64,000 nt of DNA from Paraspadella gotoi (Eukaryota > Chaetognatha): contig CM119266.1 of the NCBI GenBank assembly GCA_051294375.1, positions 8,518,606-8,582,605 on the forward strand, read 5' to 3'. Each line of letters begins with the position of its first letter. Within the stretch, counting starts at the first letter, position 1. The notes below the pieces were generated by a model that did not search any database, was not told the DNA's origin, and saw only the letters and a program-made list of their open reading frames with translations. A program made the position numbers and the translations under genes. Of the stretch, positions 12,951 to 26,700 are shown piece by piece.

Positions 12951-13212
12951 TGAAAGCGTCATGATTCTAGGCGGGGTGAACCTGGGCAATGCCCGACTAC
13001 AATAGTAGTACTAAACAGATATTCCATGATCTACACAAGAAAACCCGTAGAATTCTACTTGACATTTATTACTATTAGGGACTTTTTCTACATCATAGCA
13101 GAACGTAAGAGGAGATTTGTGGGATTGTGACTTCTCTTCCTCAATTTCTTTAAGGATGGTCGGAAATAGAGGGTTGTTTTGTACTATACTTTTGATTCTT
13201 CTTTTTGCTTTA

Positions 13213-13465
13213 GAGTTTGCATTTTAGCTCACTTTCGTTTGCTGCATTATAGACTAATGCAGATGATGTATGCGAAGGAAGATTCAAGTAAGTTCGTAGA
13301 GCACGCAGATGGATTTTTTCAATTTTAGACCATTGATAGTCAGATATTGTCAGCCAAACAACACTTGAATAGTCGAAAATGGAAAGGACTAGGCTTTTGT
13401 ATACTCTCCCAGTCTTTGCCAGTTTGTTTACCGCAAGGATTTTTGTTTTTGCTTTTTCAACTAAT

Positions 13466-13466
<1 letters not shown>
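13213..13466 (-). pseudogene. LINE reverse-transcriptase C-terminal fragment
   Basis: An open stretch of about 85 codons reads KAKTKILAVNKLAKTGRVYK, then a segment with SIFDYSSVVW and KIEKIHLRALRTYLNLP. This pattern is typical of the region just after the polymerase motifs in jockey/CR1-type non-LTR retrotransposons. No start, catalytic YxDD motif or endonuclease is present, so it is a 5'-truncated remnant. A (GA)n run abuts its upstream end. It is not a host gene. Confidence 0.65.

Positions 13467-13471
<5 letters not shown>

Positions 13472-13516
<45 letters not shown>
13472..13516. repeat. (GA)n microsatellite
   Basis: A 45-bp GA run lies directly next to the LINE fragment. Confidence 0.9.
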
Positions 13517-13520
<4 letters not shown>

Positions 13521-13962
13521 GGCCTGAAAAAAAAATAAAGGGAGAAAGAGAGAAAGAATAAAAATAGAAGAGAAAAAATAAGCCATAAGTGAAAGAGAGA
13601 GACAGAGACAGATAATAAACAAGAAAAAAAAATAAATAAGAAAGAAAGATACTTGGTGCACCTGTGATTTTGTTTCCAGACTCCAGTGATCGATGCTTGC
13701 ATTTCTTCACACTTGATAAGTGAATCGTTCCGGTTGACTTGACTACGAAGACACGTCTGAAAATGAAGCTTTGATTTCACTCTATGATAACGAATTGTGT
13801 AACATTTGTAGGTATTATTGAAATTTATTTATATCTGGTCTGTGGGAGAGTGTAAAACATAAAATAACCTTTTATTTTTCCTACAGCAGAAACACAAATC
13901 ATCTTTGACGAGGTATAAAAGGATAACGATGGCGCCAGTATTGGCGTTAAGTGTAGCGTGAG

Positions 13963-14160
13963 TTATGACGTCGTGAGTGGCGTAGCTTGTGGCGTCAGTA
14001 CTGGCGTTGAGCTTGGCAATGGCGAAGGCGGCGTGGGGGGTTGAGGCACCGTGGGCGGTTGAGGCACCGTGGGCGGTTGAGGCACCGTGGGCAGTTGAGG
14101 CACCGTGGGCGGAGTTGGTGAAGGCACAGTGGTTGAAAACGGAGTTGGTGGAGCTTGCAC
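13963..14160 (-). other. 18-bp coding-like minisatellite (possible Pro/Thr stalk exon)
   Basis: Four units of 18 bp (GAGGCACCGTGGGCGGTT and variants on the plus strand) occupy about 14040-14112. On the minus strand one frame encodes repeated PPTVPQ, flanked by more Pro/Thr/Ser, as expected for an extracellular stalk next to the membrane helix of the downstream gene. A second frame is also open, acceptors are ambiguous, and no strong donor is seen. It may be an exon of the membrane-protein gene or plain minisatellite. Confidence 0.3.
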
Positions 14161-14815
14161 TTTTAGAGTTGTCCGAAGTCAAAAGATGAAAGCGGACTCT
14201 TGATGCTAGAGAATCTGAACAATTTATACCAAAATACAAAAATTATCAATATTTTACACTTGATTACGTATGTATGCGAGGCTTGTATGACCTCTGGTTG
14301 TTTTGACTTATATGCTTAATTGCATTGATTACTTATCTACTACTACTTATCTATCTAAAATTTTACCTTGTTCATTTGGATGATTCCAGACGATGTAACG
14401 AGGAAGACTGATTTCCATGGCACCATAGATTTAATCGCTGACATAAGTCTTTCTTTGGCTGTCATCGAATTGCTGAGTGATCTCTGACAATCATACGATC
14501 CGTGACATCAATAGTCGCGATGCGACGAATTTCATAACAACTTTAGTTCGCAACTTCACAGGCAGTTTTCGACGGTGAAATTCGAATTTCACATTTCAAG
14601 TTTTGGTTGGCGTCGCTTAGAATTTTTTACTGCCGGACAAAATTCCTTTAAATTGCTGTTTCAATATCTGTCGCGCTTGGGTCGCGTTACGTAACAATGC
14701 ATCGCATTTGAGCACTGAGCGATAGAAAAATTTATTTAATATTTTTTTTTTGTCTGAGCGAATTTTAATAAGAAAGCGCCACGCCTAGGCGAGCTTAGAG
14801 AGAGAGAGAGACGAT

Positions 14816-14816
14816 G

Positions 14817-14849
<33 letters not shown>
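14816..14849. repeat. (GAC)n microsatellite
   Basis: About eleven GAC units lie about 140 bp from the long GA run at 14990. A plus-strand ORF through it gives poly-Thr and Asp/Glu-rich sequence without splice support. Confidence 0.85.
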
Positions 14850-14987
14850 TTGGTGACGGCGACAGCGCCAAGGACGCGCCTGCTTGACGATGACGGCGAC
14901 GACGAAAACGACGACGAAAACGACGAAAACAAGAAAACAAAGTGTATCGATGGATCGACCTTGACGTCAATCAAAGTATCGGTATGT

Positions 14988-15119
<132 letters not shown>

Positions 15120-15246
15120 GAGAGATTGACGTCATCCGTTTCTCTGAACTTTCGAGCAAAAAGGTTTTGCGTCGTTTTGTACTGGCGTCTTGTCGTTTCT
15201 TGCAACTTGGAGTCCATCTTCTAATGTCACGGGTTTGTGAAACTTA

Positions 15247-15334
15247 CCTTTGTGATTTGATCCTTTTATCTGCAATCTTTTTTTGGAGGTTGGAGAGGCA
15301 GGGTTCAATACAACGAAAGTAAAAGATTTTACGC
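15247..15334 (-). CDS. Candidate internal exon, upstream of the membrane-protein gene
   Basis: A strong minus-strand donor (CACAAAG|GTAAGTTT) closes an open frame that follows an acceptor-like TATCAGTCAG. The reading RKIFYFRCIEPCLSNL then QKKIADKRIKSQ has two cysteines, which would suit an ectodomain. The distance to the next firm exon and the intervening gap prevent a phase test. It could equally be chance. Confidence 0.28.
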
Positions 15335-15623
15335 CTGACTGATAAATATATATAAAGATGGAACTGAACTGAAGCACAGCTATGAGACGTGTTTAAGATA
15401 GAGAGAATGAGAATGAGAGAGAGAGGGAGAGAGAGAGAGAGAGTGGAGATAGTTTTATAAATTATTAGTAAAACTTGTAATGATATCGAGTGAAAAATTG
15501 AAAGTTTGTTTAAAAAATTAATCCGCTGGTAACCAAATGACTGATTTATCGATTGCCTAAACGATTATTGACTGATAAAAAGGTTGATAGAATGACTTGT
15601 ATTAACAAGTTTGAGCAAACAAT

Positions 15624-16406
15624 GTCGGATCTGCCCACGATCATTATCGGTAATTAAATAATTAATAATTAATTAATTAATAATTAATCAATTCAAGTTA
15701 ATTTATTATTCAATTAAGTAATTAGTCAATTAATTAATTAATTAACTTGATCCGAAATGTTTGTTTTGATTGATTAATTGACTGATTAATTAATAATTGA
15801 TTAATTAATTGACTAATTGATTAATTAACTGATTAATTACTTGATTAATTTATACATCTTGCATTTTAATTTAATATAAAAAAAAGAAGCATAATCAATT
15901 AGTGAAACAGGTTTTTTGTTTTTTTTTCCATTTAAACTCATTTCCACTAGAAACTTGATTTCCAGCATAATCACACACTTTCCTACCTAGTACCTACATA
16001 AAAAATTTTAGGTCAATTGTCTCATCCACTAATTGGTGTTCAATAATTAAATATATTTTTTTGTTTTTTCCATTTAAACTCATTTCCACTCGGACGATTC
16101 CATCGAAACTTTATATTCAGCTTTATCACACACTTCCCTAACCACATACAAATTTTCATTCCAATCCATCCATCCAATCACGAGTAATTGGTTTTTTTTG
16201 TTAAGGTGGGACGGACGGACAGACAGACGGATAGGCAGACGGACGGACAGGCAGACGAACGGACGGACATCGTTTTTGTTGCATAATTTATCATAATTCG
16301 ATGTTCTGACAAGAAATAAGTTAATGCCCGACAAGATTGAGGGGGCGGACCGACGGACCGACAAAGTGAATTATAGAGTCGGGATCTGTTTATAAGCAGA
16401 TCCGAC
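15624..16406 (+). mobile_element. Non-autonomous inverted-repeat element (GTCGGATCTGC family), about 0.78 kb
   Basis: The element starts with GTCGGATCTGC and ends with the exact reverse complement GCAGATCCGAC. The right end also forms its own hairpin (GGATCTG, loop, CAGATCC). Inside are a TTAATTAA-rich stretch, a duplicated TTTCCATTTAAACTCATTTCC block and a GGACGGAC/CAGACAGACGG tract. No protein-coding capacity is seen. Partial copies lie at 6.70-7.06, 8.26, 9.56-9.62 and 48.06-48.13 kb. It resembles a MITE or fold-back element; the superfamily is unknown. Confidence 0.6.
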
Positions 16407-18580
16407 TAAAAATTTAAAATTAAATATCTTTTCGATCGGCGAGTTTGTTTGTTGGTGGCTCTGCCCTTCCGTCATCACTCATCAGTCAAAACTTTCGCCC
16501 ACTTTGATCTTTGTTCTTTCTTTAATCTCAATAGTAGTAGATAGAAGCAAGAGAGAAGAAGAAAGATCAAAGACGGGAGAGAGAGAGAGAGTAGAGACTC
16601 GAGATGACACGATCTGAGTTGAAGCCAGAGTGACTGGTAGCAGATTTGAGATTTAGCGCGTAGTAGAGTGATATTGTACTCGATTACGAAAGTCAGAGCG
16701 TTCTGCAACCGTATAAACTCTAGCCCTTCTCGAGTTTAGTGTAGCGCTAAGAAATGTGCCCCAGAGTATTGATGATTCTTCTCGTCTGCTCTATCCTCGT
16801 CTCTCTACTACGCTCTTCGCTCACTCTCTCTGGACCTGTTACACACATCGTCGTAACTCTACTCATCATATAACGTCTCAATACATCATCTCTCTAAACT
16901 CATGTCTCACTATTACTCTCGTCTCTCTCTCTCCTAATTTTTATTTTGGTTCTGGTTTTAAAATTTTTGCAATTTATTATAGGTGCAACAAGAATGATTT
17001 ATATTTTTTAGGTAAAATATCTCTGTTGGTTATTTGAAATTAGAGCTACTTAGTGTTCATGTATGAGACGTTAGTGTCATGTCATGTTTGTATCTCTGCG
17101 GTCTACATAGCTCCTAAAAACTATTGATGTATTTTGTTCGCTCGCAGCTCTGCTCTCTCGTGCGTCCCTCTCAACAAGACTATTACTGGAGATGATGGAG
17201 ATTTGCATGCAGTGTATATCTCTGTTAAGTATTGTTAATTAGTGTTATTAAGGATTGTTAATTACGTATTGTTAATGAGAAGGTGTTTTTCGTTTAGTTT
17301 TAACAATGACATCGACAGTTAAATTAGAACAAGTATCAATTATAATAAAGCATGAACGTAAAATTACAAGATTTAATAAAATTATTTTATCCTTAATGAA
17401 ATTAATTCCGACTAGAAAAAAAAGGGAAAAAAATTTCAGTTGCGTGAAAATTTGTGAGAAATAGATTCCCGTGAGACTCACGGAGTTTTTATCGCCGGAA
17501 AATAAAAATTACTTTTCAATAAAAAATAATTTGAAAAAATAAACCTTTTTGTCGAAACAAAAAGAGCAGTTTTGTCAATTCATTTTATTTTCATTTTCTT
17601 CGACGGGTTTCACGTATTTTGACATTTTAAGGGAACGAGTTTGTCAATGGGTTAGAAAATGAAATATTATTCTAAGATGAAGAGTTTATTAAATGATTTT
17701 AGTTGTTAATTAATCTATACATAAATTTAAAGCCTTCTTAAGAGTCAATGGAAAATTAAAAGAAAAAACTTAAAAAGAAAAGGTAAGTAAAAATGGGAGA
17801 GAAAAGAAGAGAAAAGAAAAGAGAAAGAAAGTAAAGTAAGAGAAAAAAGAAAATAGCGGAAAAAAGGTGAGGAGAAGAGAAAAAAAGAAAAGTGAAAAGA
17901 AAGAAAATAAAGAGAAGAAAAAGAGAAAAAAGATGATCGATCATGACTGATCACTTTTTTCTCTTTCATTTCAAATCAAAAACAAAAGCTCAAAAAAAAA
18001 TATATTAAAAAAAAAAGAAAAAAATCATCATCAAAATTTTGTGACGCGAAATACGGATTTTCGACTACGAGTTTATCGCCGATTTTTTTATTCTATTTTT
18101 TTATATATTTTTCAAATTGGATTCATAGAAAGTACAATTAACTCTATAACCTCGTCTTCACTCTCTCCTGTTTTCTTCAAAAGCTTAATTTGTTTTTTTG
18201 TTTATTCTTTTCTCCATTTTGATTAACTTTTTTGATTATTCAGCCGCGGATCTTCCTTTGGTTTCGCTTGTTTTTCATTATTTTTCAATTTCGTTTGAAT
18301 AATCAATGGCGGAAGCGTAAAAAAAAACCAAAAAAAACATAATTTGTTTTTGTTTCGGCGAAGAATAAACGTGAAAAAAAACCATAACAAAACAAAAAAA
18401 AATTAATTTTGACAAAAATTTTACAAAATTGAGGTGGATTTTTATTCGGGGTTTAAATAAAAAACGCGTCGGAACTCGAGAAAAGTTTAAAGTTTTTTTT
18501 TTTAATTATGAGGTTTTAATTTTACTCGAGCGAAAAAAAAAAGGTTATGGGCGGAGCTGGCTTTGTTTCTGACTCTATAA

Positions 18581-18585
<5 letters not shown>

Positions 18586-18633
<48 letters not shown>

Positions 18634-18702
18634 TGAATGAATGAATGAATGAATGAATGAATTGAATGATGAATGAATGAATGAATGAATGAATGAATGA
18701 AT
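18586..18702. repeat. (GA)n followed by (AATG)n
   Basis: About 42 bp of GA passes directly into about 75 bp of GAAT/AATG units with one small interruption. Confidence 0.9.
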
Positions 18703-18844
18703 GCTACTCAATTCATCAAAAAAAGTTTTTTTTATTTTAAAAAAGATGGAATTGATAAAAAAAAATCCTTAAAACCCAGTTTTATGTTTTTTCGATCGGA
18801 TTCAAATGAGTTTGTGAATTTGGTCTGTTCAACCTGGCCATTAA

Positions 18845-18896
<52 letters not shown>
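18845..18896. repeat. (CT)n microsatellite
   Basis: A CT run with one CC interruption. Confidence 0.9.
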
Positions 18897-18897
<1 letters not shown>

Positions 18898-19390
18898 CCG
18901 AATCGATAAGTGTCCGCCATTAGTTACTCAGTTGTCTATTATTCTTTTTTTTGGTCCTTGTCATTGTTGTCGTCGTTGTCGTCGTCGTTATCGTCGTCTT
19001 TGTAGTCGTCGTTTTCGTGCTCATTCTTGCCGTCGCGGTCTTAATCACTCTTTCATTTTTTTATATTCCTAATCGACAATTAATTTTTGTTTTGATTTAC
19101 TTTTTTGTTTATTTTTTTTTAACTTGTTGTTTTAAATGTCATTTATTTATTTGCTTATAGATTTAATTGTTTGTGTATTTATATACTTATTTATTTGTTT
19201 ATTTGTTTTTTGTTTATTAGTTTTCTTGTTTACTTCTATATTTGTTTATATCTTACAAGTTTATTTGTTTATTTTTCCTTAGTTTATATATTTATTTTTA
19301 ATTTGCTTCTATGTGTATGCCCCATTTGAGGGAGTCGTTGCAAACGGCATTGGGTAGGATATGTTTCACACCTTCGTGTTAGTATTTTAC

Positions 19391-19402
19391 AGAGAAAGAG
19401 AG

Positions 19403-19474
<72 letters not shown>
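19391..19474. repeat. (GA)n microsatellite
   Basis: A GA run of about 84 bp with two single-base interruptions. Confidence 0.9.
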
Positions 19475-19478
<4 letters not shown>

Positions 19479-20127
19479 ATAATTTGAAATCCTCAAAATC
19501 CCGAAAGAGAAATTATTATCCCGAACTCGAAAATTAAAAACTGATGCACGACGATTAGTGGAGAAGGAAAAAGAGAGAGGGGGGAGGAGAGAGGGAGAGA
19601 GAAGGGAGAAGAGAGGAAGGGAGGAAGTAAAGAGAGAGGACCTTATGAAAAAAAGGAAAGAAAAGAAATGAAAAGGAAAAGAAGAAATTTGGAGACCGAA
19701 ATCTTAGCGGAGACATCTAATTCAATTCGCAGGGAAAACAATTTTACTTTTTTTTTGTGGCCAGAATTTTCGTCATCGGTTTTATCATAAATATAATCAT
19801 CATCAGCAGCATTATCGTTATCTTATCGTCATTATTATAATTATTTTTATCGTCATCGTCATCATCGTCGTTGTCATTGGTCAAAAAATAAACTTTAAAA
19901 AAAATAAGATCGAAGTGAAAAAAAAATCTTTTTTCCAGACGATCGCTTTCGTCTCTTCCTCCTCCTCCTCCTCCTCTTCCTTTCTCTCTTCTTCTCCTCA
20001 TCCTCCTCTTCTTCCTCCCTATTTTCTTCCTTCTCCTCTTCTTCCTACTCTTCCTCCTCCTTCCTCACCACGACTTCGCACCATAAGATTAGAGATTTAT
20101 ATTATCGGCTTTGTTTCTAAAACGTTG

Positions 20128-20130
<3 letters not shown>

Positions 20131-20168
<38 letters not shown>
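20131..20168. repeat. (CT)n microsatellite
   Basis: An uninterrupted CT run of 38 bp. Confidence 0.9.
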
Positions 20169-20171
<3 letters not shown>

Positions 20172-21243
20172 CCTTTCCTGTCCTTTGCCTTGTGGCTTTT
20201 GGATTCGTTTCAAATCGAGATTTTTTTGTTTTTTTTCCCGTAAATCTATCCGAATCACTTTTTGGCTGAATCTATATCTTTCTAAATCACTTTCTATCTG
20301 AATCACTTTCTATCTAAATCTCCATTAATCTAAATATTATTTTTTATATCTCAATCTTTCTTAATCTGTGTATCCAATCTGAATCAATTTTTATCTTAAT
20401 TATATTCTCCTACTCTACAATCTATGTGTACATGTGTCACAATTCAGTTAAATTAGATCATTTTCATCATTATCATTATTTATTACACAGTAAACACTCC
20501 CTAAAATCATTTGTTTTCTTTCCCTCCCCACCCTCTTTCTCTCTCTATCTCTCTCTCTCTCACTCTCTCTCTCTCACTCTCCCTCTCTCTCACTCATTGA
20601 TGTGTCTGTTGGCCCGACAATGAAGCTTTTTTTTTTTAAATCTCTGTATTGTAGTATTTTTACATTCAGCACGCTTTCTTCGCTTTCTTCTTTCAAAATA
20701 CATTAGTTGTTGATGAAATATAATAGATACTTTTCTTTTCATAAATATGTCATCCAAAAGCCTTAAAACATTGATTATGCCATCAGACAAATTGATCTGC
20801 AGTTTATGAAAAAAAACTACACAAAAAGTCGCAAAAAGAAAATAAAAAACAATTAAAGAATCAAAAGAAAATGAAAAATTCAAGAAATGTTGTTTTTTTT
20901 TTTAATCCACGGAGAGAAAATATAAACAAACCTTTTTAAAACATTTTTTTTTCAGTTTCATCATCAGGAGCGAAAAATACAAAATAAATTTAAAGATAAA
21001 ATGAAATTAACTATGGGAAAAAATTTAATACAGATTTTCATTAGCTCCTGGGGGGAATATACTAATTTTTTCTCACTTGAGCAACCGTTAAACTATAAAA
21101 TTACTATTGCTGACGTCTTTTGCTTAGCCGTTTGCCGGAAGCAGTTAATTTATGCCAACATTAACAACCTTAACAAAAATAACAGAAGAACAAGAACTTT
21201 GAGTAAATGAACTCGAAAAAATTAACGGAAAACTTTTCGAGGC

Positions 21244-21245
<2 letters not shown>

Positions 21246-21280
<35 letters not shown>

Positions 21281-21295
21281 CTCTCCTCTACTTCT

Positions 21296-21332
<37 letters not shown>

Positions 21333-21344
21333 CTCTCTCTCTCC
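21246..21344. repeat. (CT)n interrupted microsatellite
   Basis: CT repeats broken by CCTCT and ACTTCTT inserts. Confidence 0.85.
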
Positions 21345-21476
21345 CATCCGAATAGCCATGTGCAGTTATTTTTCCCTCACCGCGAATTTCGACCGCTGAA
21401 CTTTTCGGAGATCGAAATTTTAAGGATCATAATCGATATCGTGTGATACGAATTACTGATATTTTTAAACCAAAAA

Positions 21477-21811
21477 ATGATTAATAATAATCATATTGTT
21501 GATTAAACCAAGAGTTAAAGATATATAAACTGTAAATCGATATTGATTAGAAACTCCTATTATTTTTGCGTTATTAAAAAAGGTGTAAAATTTCGTTGGC
21601 GTTTTTCGACCTGTTTTATTTTAAGTGATTTNNNNNNNNNNNNNNNNNNNNNNNNNAATGATTAATAATTAATCATATTGTTGATTAAACCAAGAGTTAA
21701 AGATATATAAACGTGTAAACGATATTGATTAGAAACTCCTATTATTTTTTGCGTTTTAAAAAGATGTAAAATTTCGTTGGCGTTTTTCGACCTGTTTTAT
21801 TTAAGTGATTT
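21477..21811. other. Gap-flanking 155-bp duplication (likely assembly artefact)
   Basis: Positions 21477-21631 and 21657-21811 are nearly identical. They differ by a few single-base indels and are separated only by the 25-N gap 21632-21656. Both copies end exactly on the same TGATTT. This is what two overlapping contig ends look like when they were not merged. Confidence 0.8.
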
Positions 21812-22324
21812 GTCCTCACGAAACCGAGTTCTCTCTCTCCTCTCATCTCTTCGCTCAGTCTCTCTCTCACTCTCTTCTTCTCTCGTTCGACCGGCGTGTC
21901 TACGCGCGCAATCAGTCTATCTCTCTCTCTCTCTTTCTCTCTCTTTCTCTATTTTATCCATAACTTGCATATTAGTTCGAAGAAAAAAAAATATATTTAA
22001 ACTAAAAATATATAAATAAACAAAAAACTGTTTAACAGAAACCAAAAATAGTTGATTAGAGTCCTTGACTCCTTGACCTAGCGACCGGAGGTGATCGTAA
22101 TAAATGCAACCACTAAACGATGTGCGCTCACGTCGTCTGCCCTCTCAACGGCTGAGCTCGACCAAGCGTCTCCCTCTCGCTCTCTCTCTCGCACCCTCTC
22201 TCTCTCTCTGTGAGGAAAAAAAAAAACCTAAAAGAGACAATTAATCGAAACAAAAATAAAAAGAAAAAGCGAAACAAAAATGTCTTAAAAGTTTTGTTTT
22301 TAACGGAACAAAATAAAAACGTTT

Positions 22325-22334
22325 NNNNNNNNNN
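22325..22334. other. Assembly gap (10 N)
   Basis: The gap touches the first visible exon of the NHL gene and may hide its acceptor or start. Confidence 0.95.
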
Positions 22335-23682
22335 CGCCTCATTGACCATCAACAAAAAAACTTGCGGAATTCCCAAAGACCAAACTTGGCAACCGCAGAA
22401 TCTGGCCATCGGTGAGCTTTGGCGGGGGGGGGGGTAGGGGAGGAGAAGGAGGTGGTGGGATTGGGGGGTCAATGACTTGAGGAATTTAATCGTTGACTCG
22501 AGAGAGGAGTTCAAAATTAAACTCGGAAAGAAATTCAGCAATTAAATTTAATTTAAATTTAATTGTAATAGTTTTAATCGTTCGTGAAATTTAGCAGTCC
22601 CCGAGCAACATGATACCGGGATCGAACCCAGAACCTTTGGGCCAATGACTTGCCTTCGGCTCCGATGAATAGTTGATGGGTTTTAAGTCATTGGAAATGA
22701 TTAAAAAAAAATAAAAAAGTTTCAAATGCGGAGATGGTTTTATTTTTGGCTAAGATTAGGACTACGGACTACTGAGGCTCGGTGAAATTCGAAACTTCTC
22801 CAACGCTGAAATCAGGTGGCCAGGCAGTCGGTTTGCCAGTAGGTCGGACGGAGTCGCGTGACCTACAGGAAAGGATTTCACCTTATGAAACCTTTGGACC
22901 GAAAATGGAACCGGAATTTAGTTCCTTTCATTCTCAAGTTTCGCAACAACAAAAAAATCGACTTTGATGTGGAAAGACGATTGCGCTCCGAAGAGCAGAG
23001 ATCAGGGCAAAGGGAACTCGGGAAAAGAAAAGAGGAAAGAGGAAAGAAAAGGAAAAAGAGGAAAGAAAAGAAAGGAAAAGGAAAGAAGAGAAAAGAAAAT
23101 AAAAGAAAAGGGCAGAAGAGGAAAATAAAGAAAAAAATAGGAAAGAAAAAACAAGAGAGAGGAAAGACAAGGAAAAGGAAGAAGAGGAAAGAGAAGAAAA
23201 AATAAAAGGAAAGAAAAGAAGAGAAAATAAAATAAAAGAAAAAGGCAGAAGAGGAAAAGAAAGAAAAAAAGAGGAAAAGAAAAACAAGAGAGAGGAAAGA
23301 CAAGGAAAAGAAAGAAGAGGAAAGAGAAGAAAAAGAAAAGGAAAGGAAAGAAGAGGAAAGAAAAAAATAAAAAAAAGAAAAGAAGAGGAAAGGAAAGAAA
23401 AAAGAAAGGAAAATAAAATAAAAGAAAAGAAAAGAAATGAGAAAAGAAAAAAGAAAAACATACAAGAGAAAAGCAAAGATAAACAAAGAAATTGGTTTCT
23501 TTTCGTTTTCAATTGTTTTGTTTGTTTTTTTGTTTTAGTTTTACCTCTCATTTTTCTTTTGTGATCTCTGATCACTTGATCAGTCACATCACATTCACCA
23601 CAGAAAATATCCACTTCAAAGAAAAGATTTAAGACCTACAGCCTGAGTTTGACTCGGGTTAGAAAGAAGTTAGAGAGCGAGC

Positions 23683-23781
<99 letters not shown>

Positions 23782-26700
23782 CCACAGGTTGTGTTTTTCC
23801 CCAATTAACACGATTCATCCCGAAATTTCAGATGATGAAAAAAGGTCTTTTTCCTTCAAAGATCCGGCGGAGAAAAAAAAAAAAAAGAAATTTCATTTGA
23901 ATTCCCGAAATTTATAAGTTAACGTCATCCTTAGAAAAAATTAGTTTATTAATACTTTTTTAAATCATTAATTATAAAAGTTAATTAATGATCGAGAAAG
24001 TAAAGATTATAATGAAGGCAATCTCCATCTTCTGCCGAAAAATATTTTTTTCTTTATTCAAAAAAATCCTTTTTAGTTTCTTCCTCTTTTTCGCTCTCCG
24101 TTGGTCCAAAGAATCCGATAATTTAAAAAGTTTTATTTCTTATTTTATTTCTAGTTTTATTTTCGGTTTTCTTTATAGTTTTATTTCTTTATAGTTCTAT
24201 TTCCAGGTTTATTTCCAGTTTTCTTTCCTGTTTTCTTTCCGGTTTTATTTCTAGTTTTATTTCTGATTTTGTTTTTAGTTTTATTTCCAGTTTTATTTCT
24301 AGTTTTATTTCCAGAAAAACTTTTTTTACTCTTTTTACTTCTTTCCCTTCTTTTACTTTTACCTAGAATTTTATATTTCTTACTTCTTCAGTTATATTAC
24401 CAGTTATATTTATGAATTTATTTCTAGTTTTACATACAATTTTATTTATAATTTTATTTACGATTTCATATCTATTTTTATTTACAGTTACTTTACAGTT
24501 TTATTCCCATTTCATTTCCACTTTTTCACTATTAATCGAAATTCCATATTATTCGGTTATGAGAAAATCTTTCAATAAATTCTCAAGCGCTACGTCGGAG
24601 GGCGCAGCGGGAAAAGAAGAAAAGAAAGGAGGAAGGAGAGAGAAAGGAAAAGAGAGAAGGAAATAAAAGAAAAATAAGGAAAAGAGAGAAGGAAATAAAA
24701 GAAAAAAGAAAGGAAAAGGGAAGGAAAAAAATATAAGGAAAACATATAGAGAGGGAAGGAGGGAGACTGAGAGACAGAGAACGAGACAAAGTAAAAAATA
24801 AAGAGAGAGAAACTGAAAACCTTCAATCTTCAAAAAAAAAATCTTTACTCGTTATTCTATCGGCTTAAAACTTCGGCTGTTACAATTATATAAGACGCGA
24901 TGTACAGTCTCGTAGAAAAAACTTATTGTGCAGTTAAAAAAAAAATTTCAGTATTGATTTTTTCATTTTTATTGTTTCTCATCCGAGGCATTACTCCCTG
25001 AATGTTATGTAGAAAAAATAATGCAAAATCTCTTAAAGCTCTCAAGATACAGTTAAATACATAAATGCTGACAGAATTCAAACTAAAAAAGAGATTGGTT
25101 TATTCTTAACATGTGAACAACATATCTCTTAAAAAACAATGCAATCGGAATCTCCTTGTTTAAGCTGTCGTTTGATATCAAAAACTTCAAACATTTGTCT
25201 GTCCATATGTCTGTCTGTCCATCCTTTCTCCAGTACCTTTAAAGTCTTATTACTTATGTTTGGATGAATCAATGAGTTGAAATTTTTTGTCTGTGATTAA
25301 AAAACTAGTTCATTGAGCTGGATTCAAGTTTCAATGGAATCAAGCTAGTAGAAGTAGTTTTAATAGAAAAAGTAAAGATTAATTTTAATTTATTAATTTA
25401 ATTGTATTTTTAATATTATTTTTAGATGCGCCGAGATTAAGAGCCATGCAAGTCTATCAAAAACTTTTTTTATTTCGTTATATACGGTCGATTTTATTTG
25501 ACCTAAAGCTAATCTTCAATTTATATTTACTACAGTACCGGAAACCTAGAATGTCGTAAATCTGTACATGGGATAACTTTTCCATTTATAGGATAAATGG
25601 CTTTAGGATTTTATAGGACGTTGCCTGATGTCTGGCTATTGCCCATTTAAGCAATTTTTTCAAAAAATAATCTTAAACCACTTAGAAATTAGCTCAAAAT
25701 TTTTTTTTAAAAACTTTCTTAGCTCTAATATATTTTAAATTTTTTTCTTAAAATTTTGCTAACTTGTACTCAAGAGGGTTTGTAAACTTCTGTAGAAATA
25801 TTGTTACTATCAAAAATGTTTTTTCCATATTATCAGTGCTAATATTAGATGAGTCATTTTTTCAATGATACATAACTTCCTTATTGTGAATATTTATGGT
25901 TTTAAATTTAGTAATAGGTAGGCCTTGGGTAGTCCTGCAATACATATATTTATTGATAAATCAACCACTTATTAATTATATTCATATCCATAGTCTATGA
26001 TCTGGATTGAAAATTAGAGCTCAGGATAAGTTTTTACCATAGAGTTCATTACTGTTGGTCACTTTGTTGTCCATTACAGTTGCTGACTCTCTTTCTGCTC
26101 TCTCTCTTTTCTTCCTTAACCAGTGCTGCGATTTCACTTTTCAGTCACATAAAATACTTTCTTATCTGACGTCTCCTGGTTATGAAAAAAAATATTGTGA
26201 TACCTCGAACGTGCAACCTTCGCATCTAAACAACAATCAATTCTCTCTCTCACTTTAGCTTTTGCCTCTTTGCTCTCACTCTTTGCCTCACTCCTCTATG
26301 TCGCTTTCTCTTTGTTTCTGCATCAATTTCAGAACTTTTGCTCACTTACATTACATTACACACATTACAGTATTATTATTAAAAGCAATGATTCATAAAA
26401 ATTAATAGCAAATGATCACAATAACATAAGATAAGAAAAACTGTCCTCCAAATCCCTCTTGAATACTTATGGAAACATAAAAGAAAAAAAAAAAGAAAAA
26501 ACGAAAATTTAAAAAAAAAAACTTTTTCAGACCATGCTCACGAAAATTATAATTTTGCATAAAAAATAATAATCAAAAAAATAAAAACATCAGATTGTGA
26601 CAAAATCGATTGGGAAAAATCTGATTTTTTTCAAAAGCAAAAATTTCTCAAGTTCCTTATTTATAATCTCCATGAGACAAATGTTTTTTTCGAAAATTTA

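Larger units (their letters stand above)
16430..21470. other. Intergenic, microsatellite-rich, no supported gene
   Basis: This region holds AG-rich tracts (17760-17930, 19560-19690), (GA)n and (AATG)n arrays, and T-rich sequence. Several ORFs exist only because of low-complexity repeats. I found no exon with both a good splice context and protein-like composition. The promoters of the divergent membrane-protein (minus) and NHL (plus) genes probably lie between about 15 and 22 kb. Confidence 0.5.

Noticed and set aside
22878-23614. ORFs of 200-226 residues rich in Ser/Phe/Leu on the minus strand
   Set aside because: They are complementary to a homopurine tract; composition alone keeps them open.
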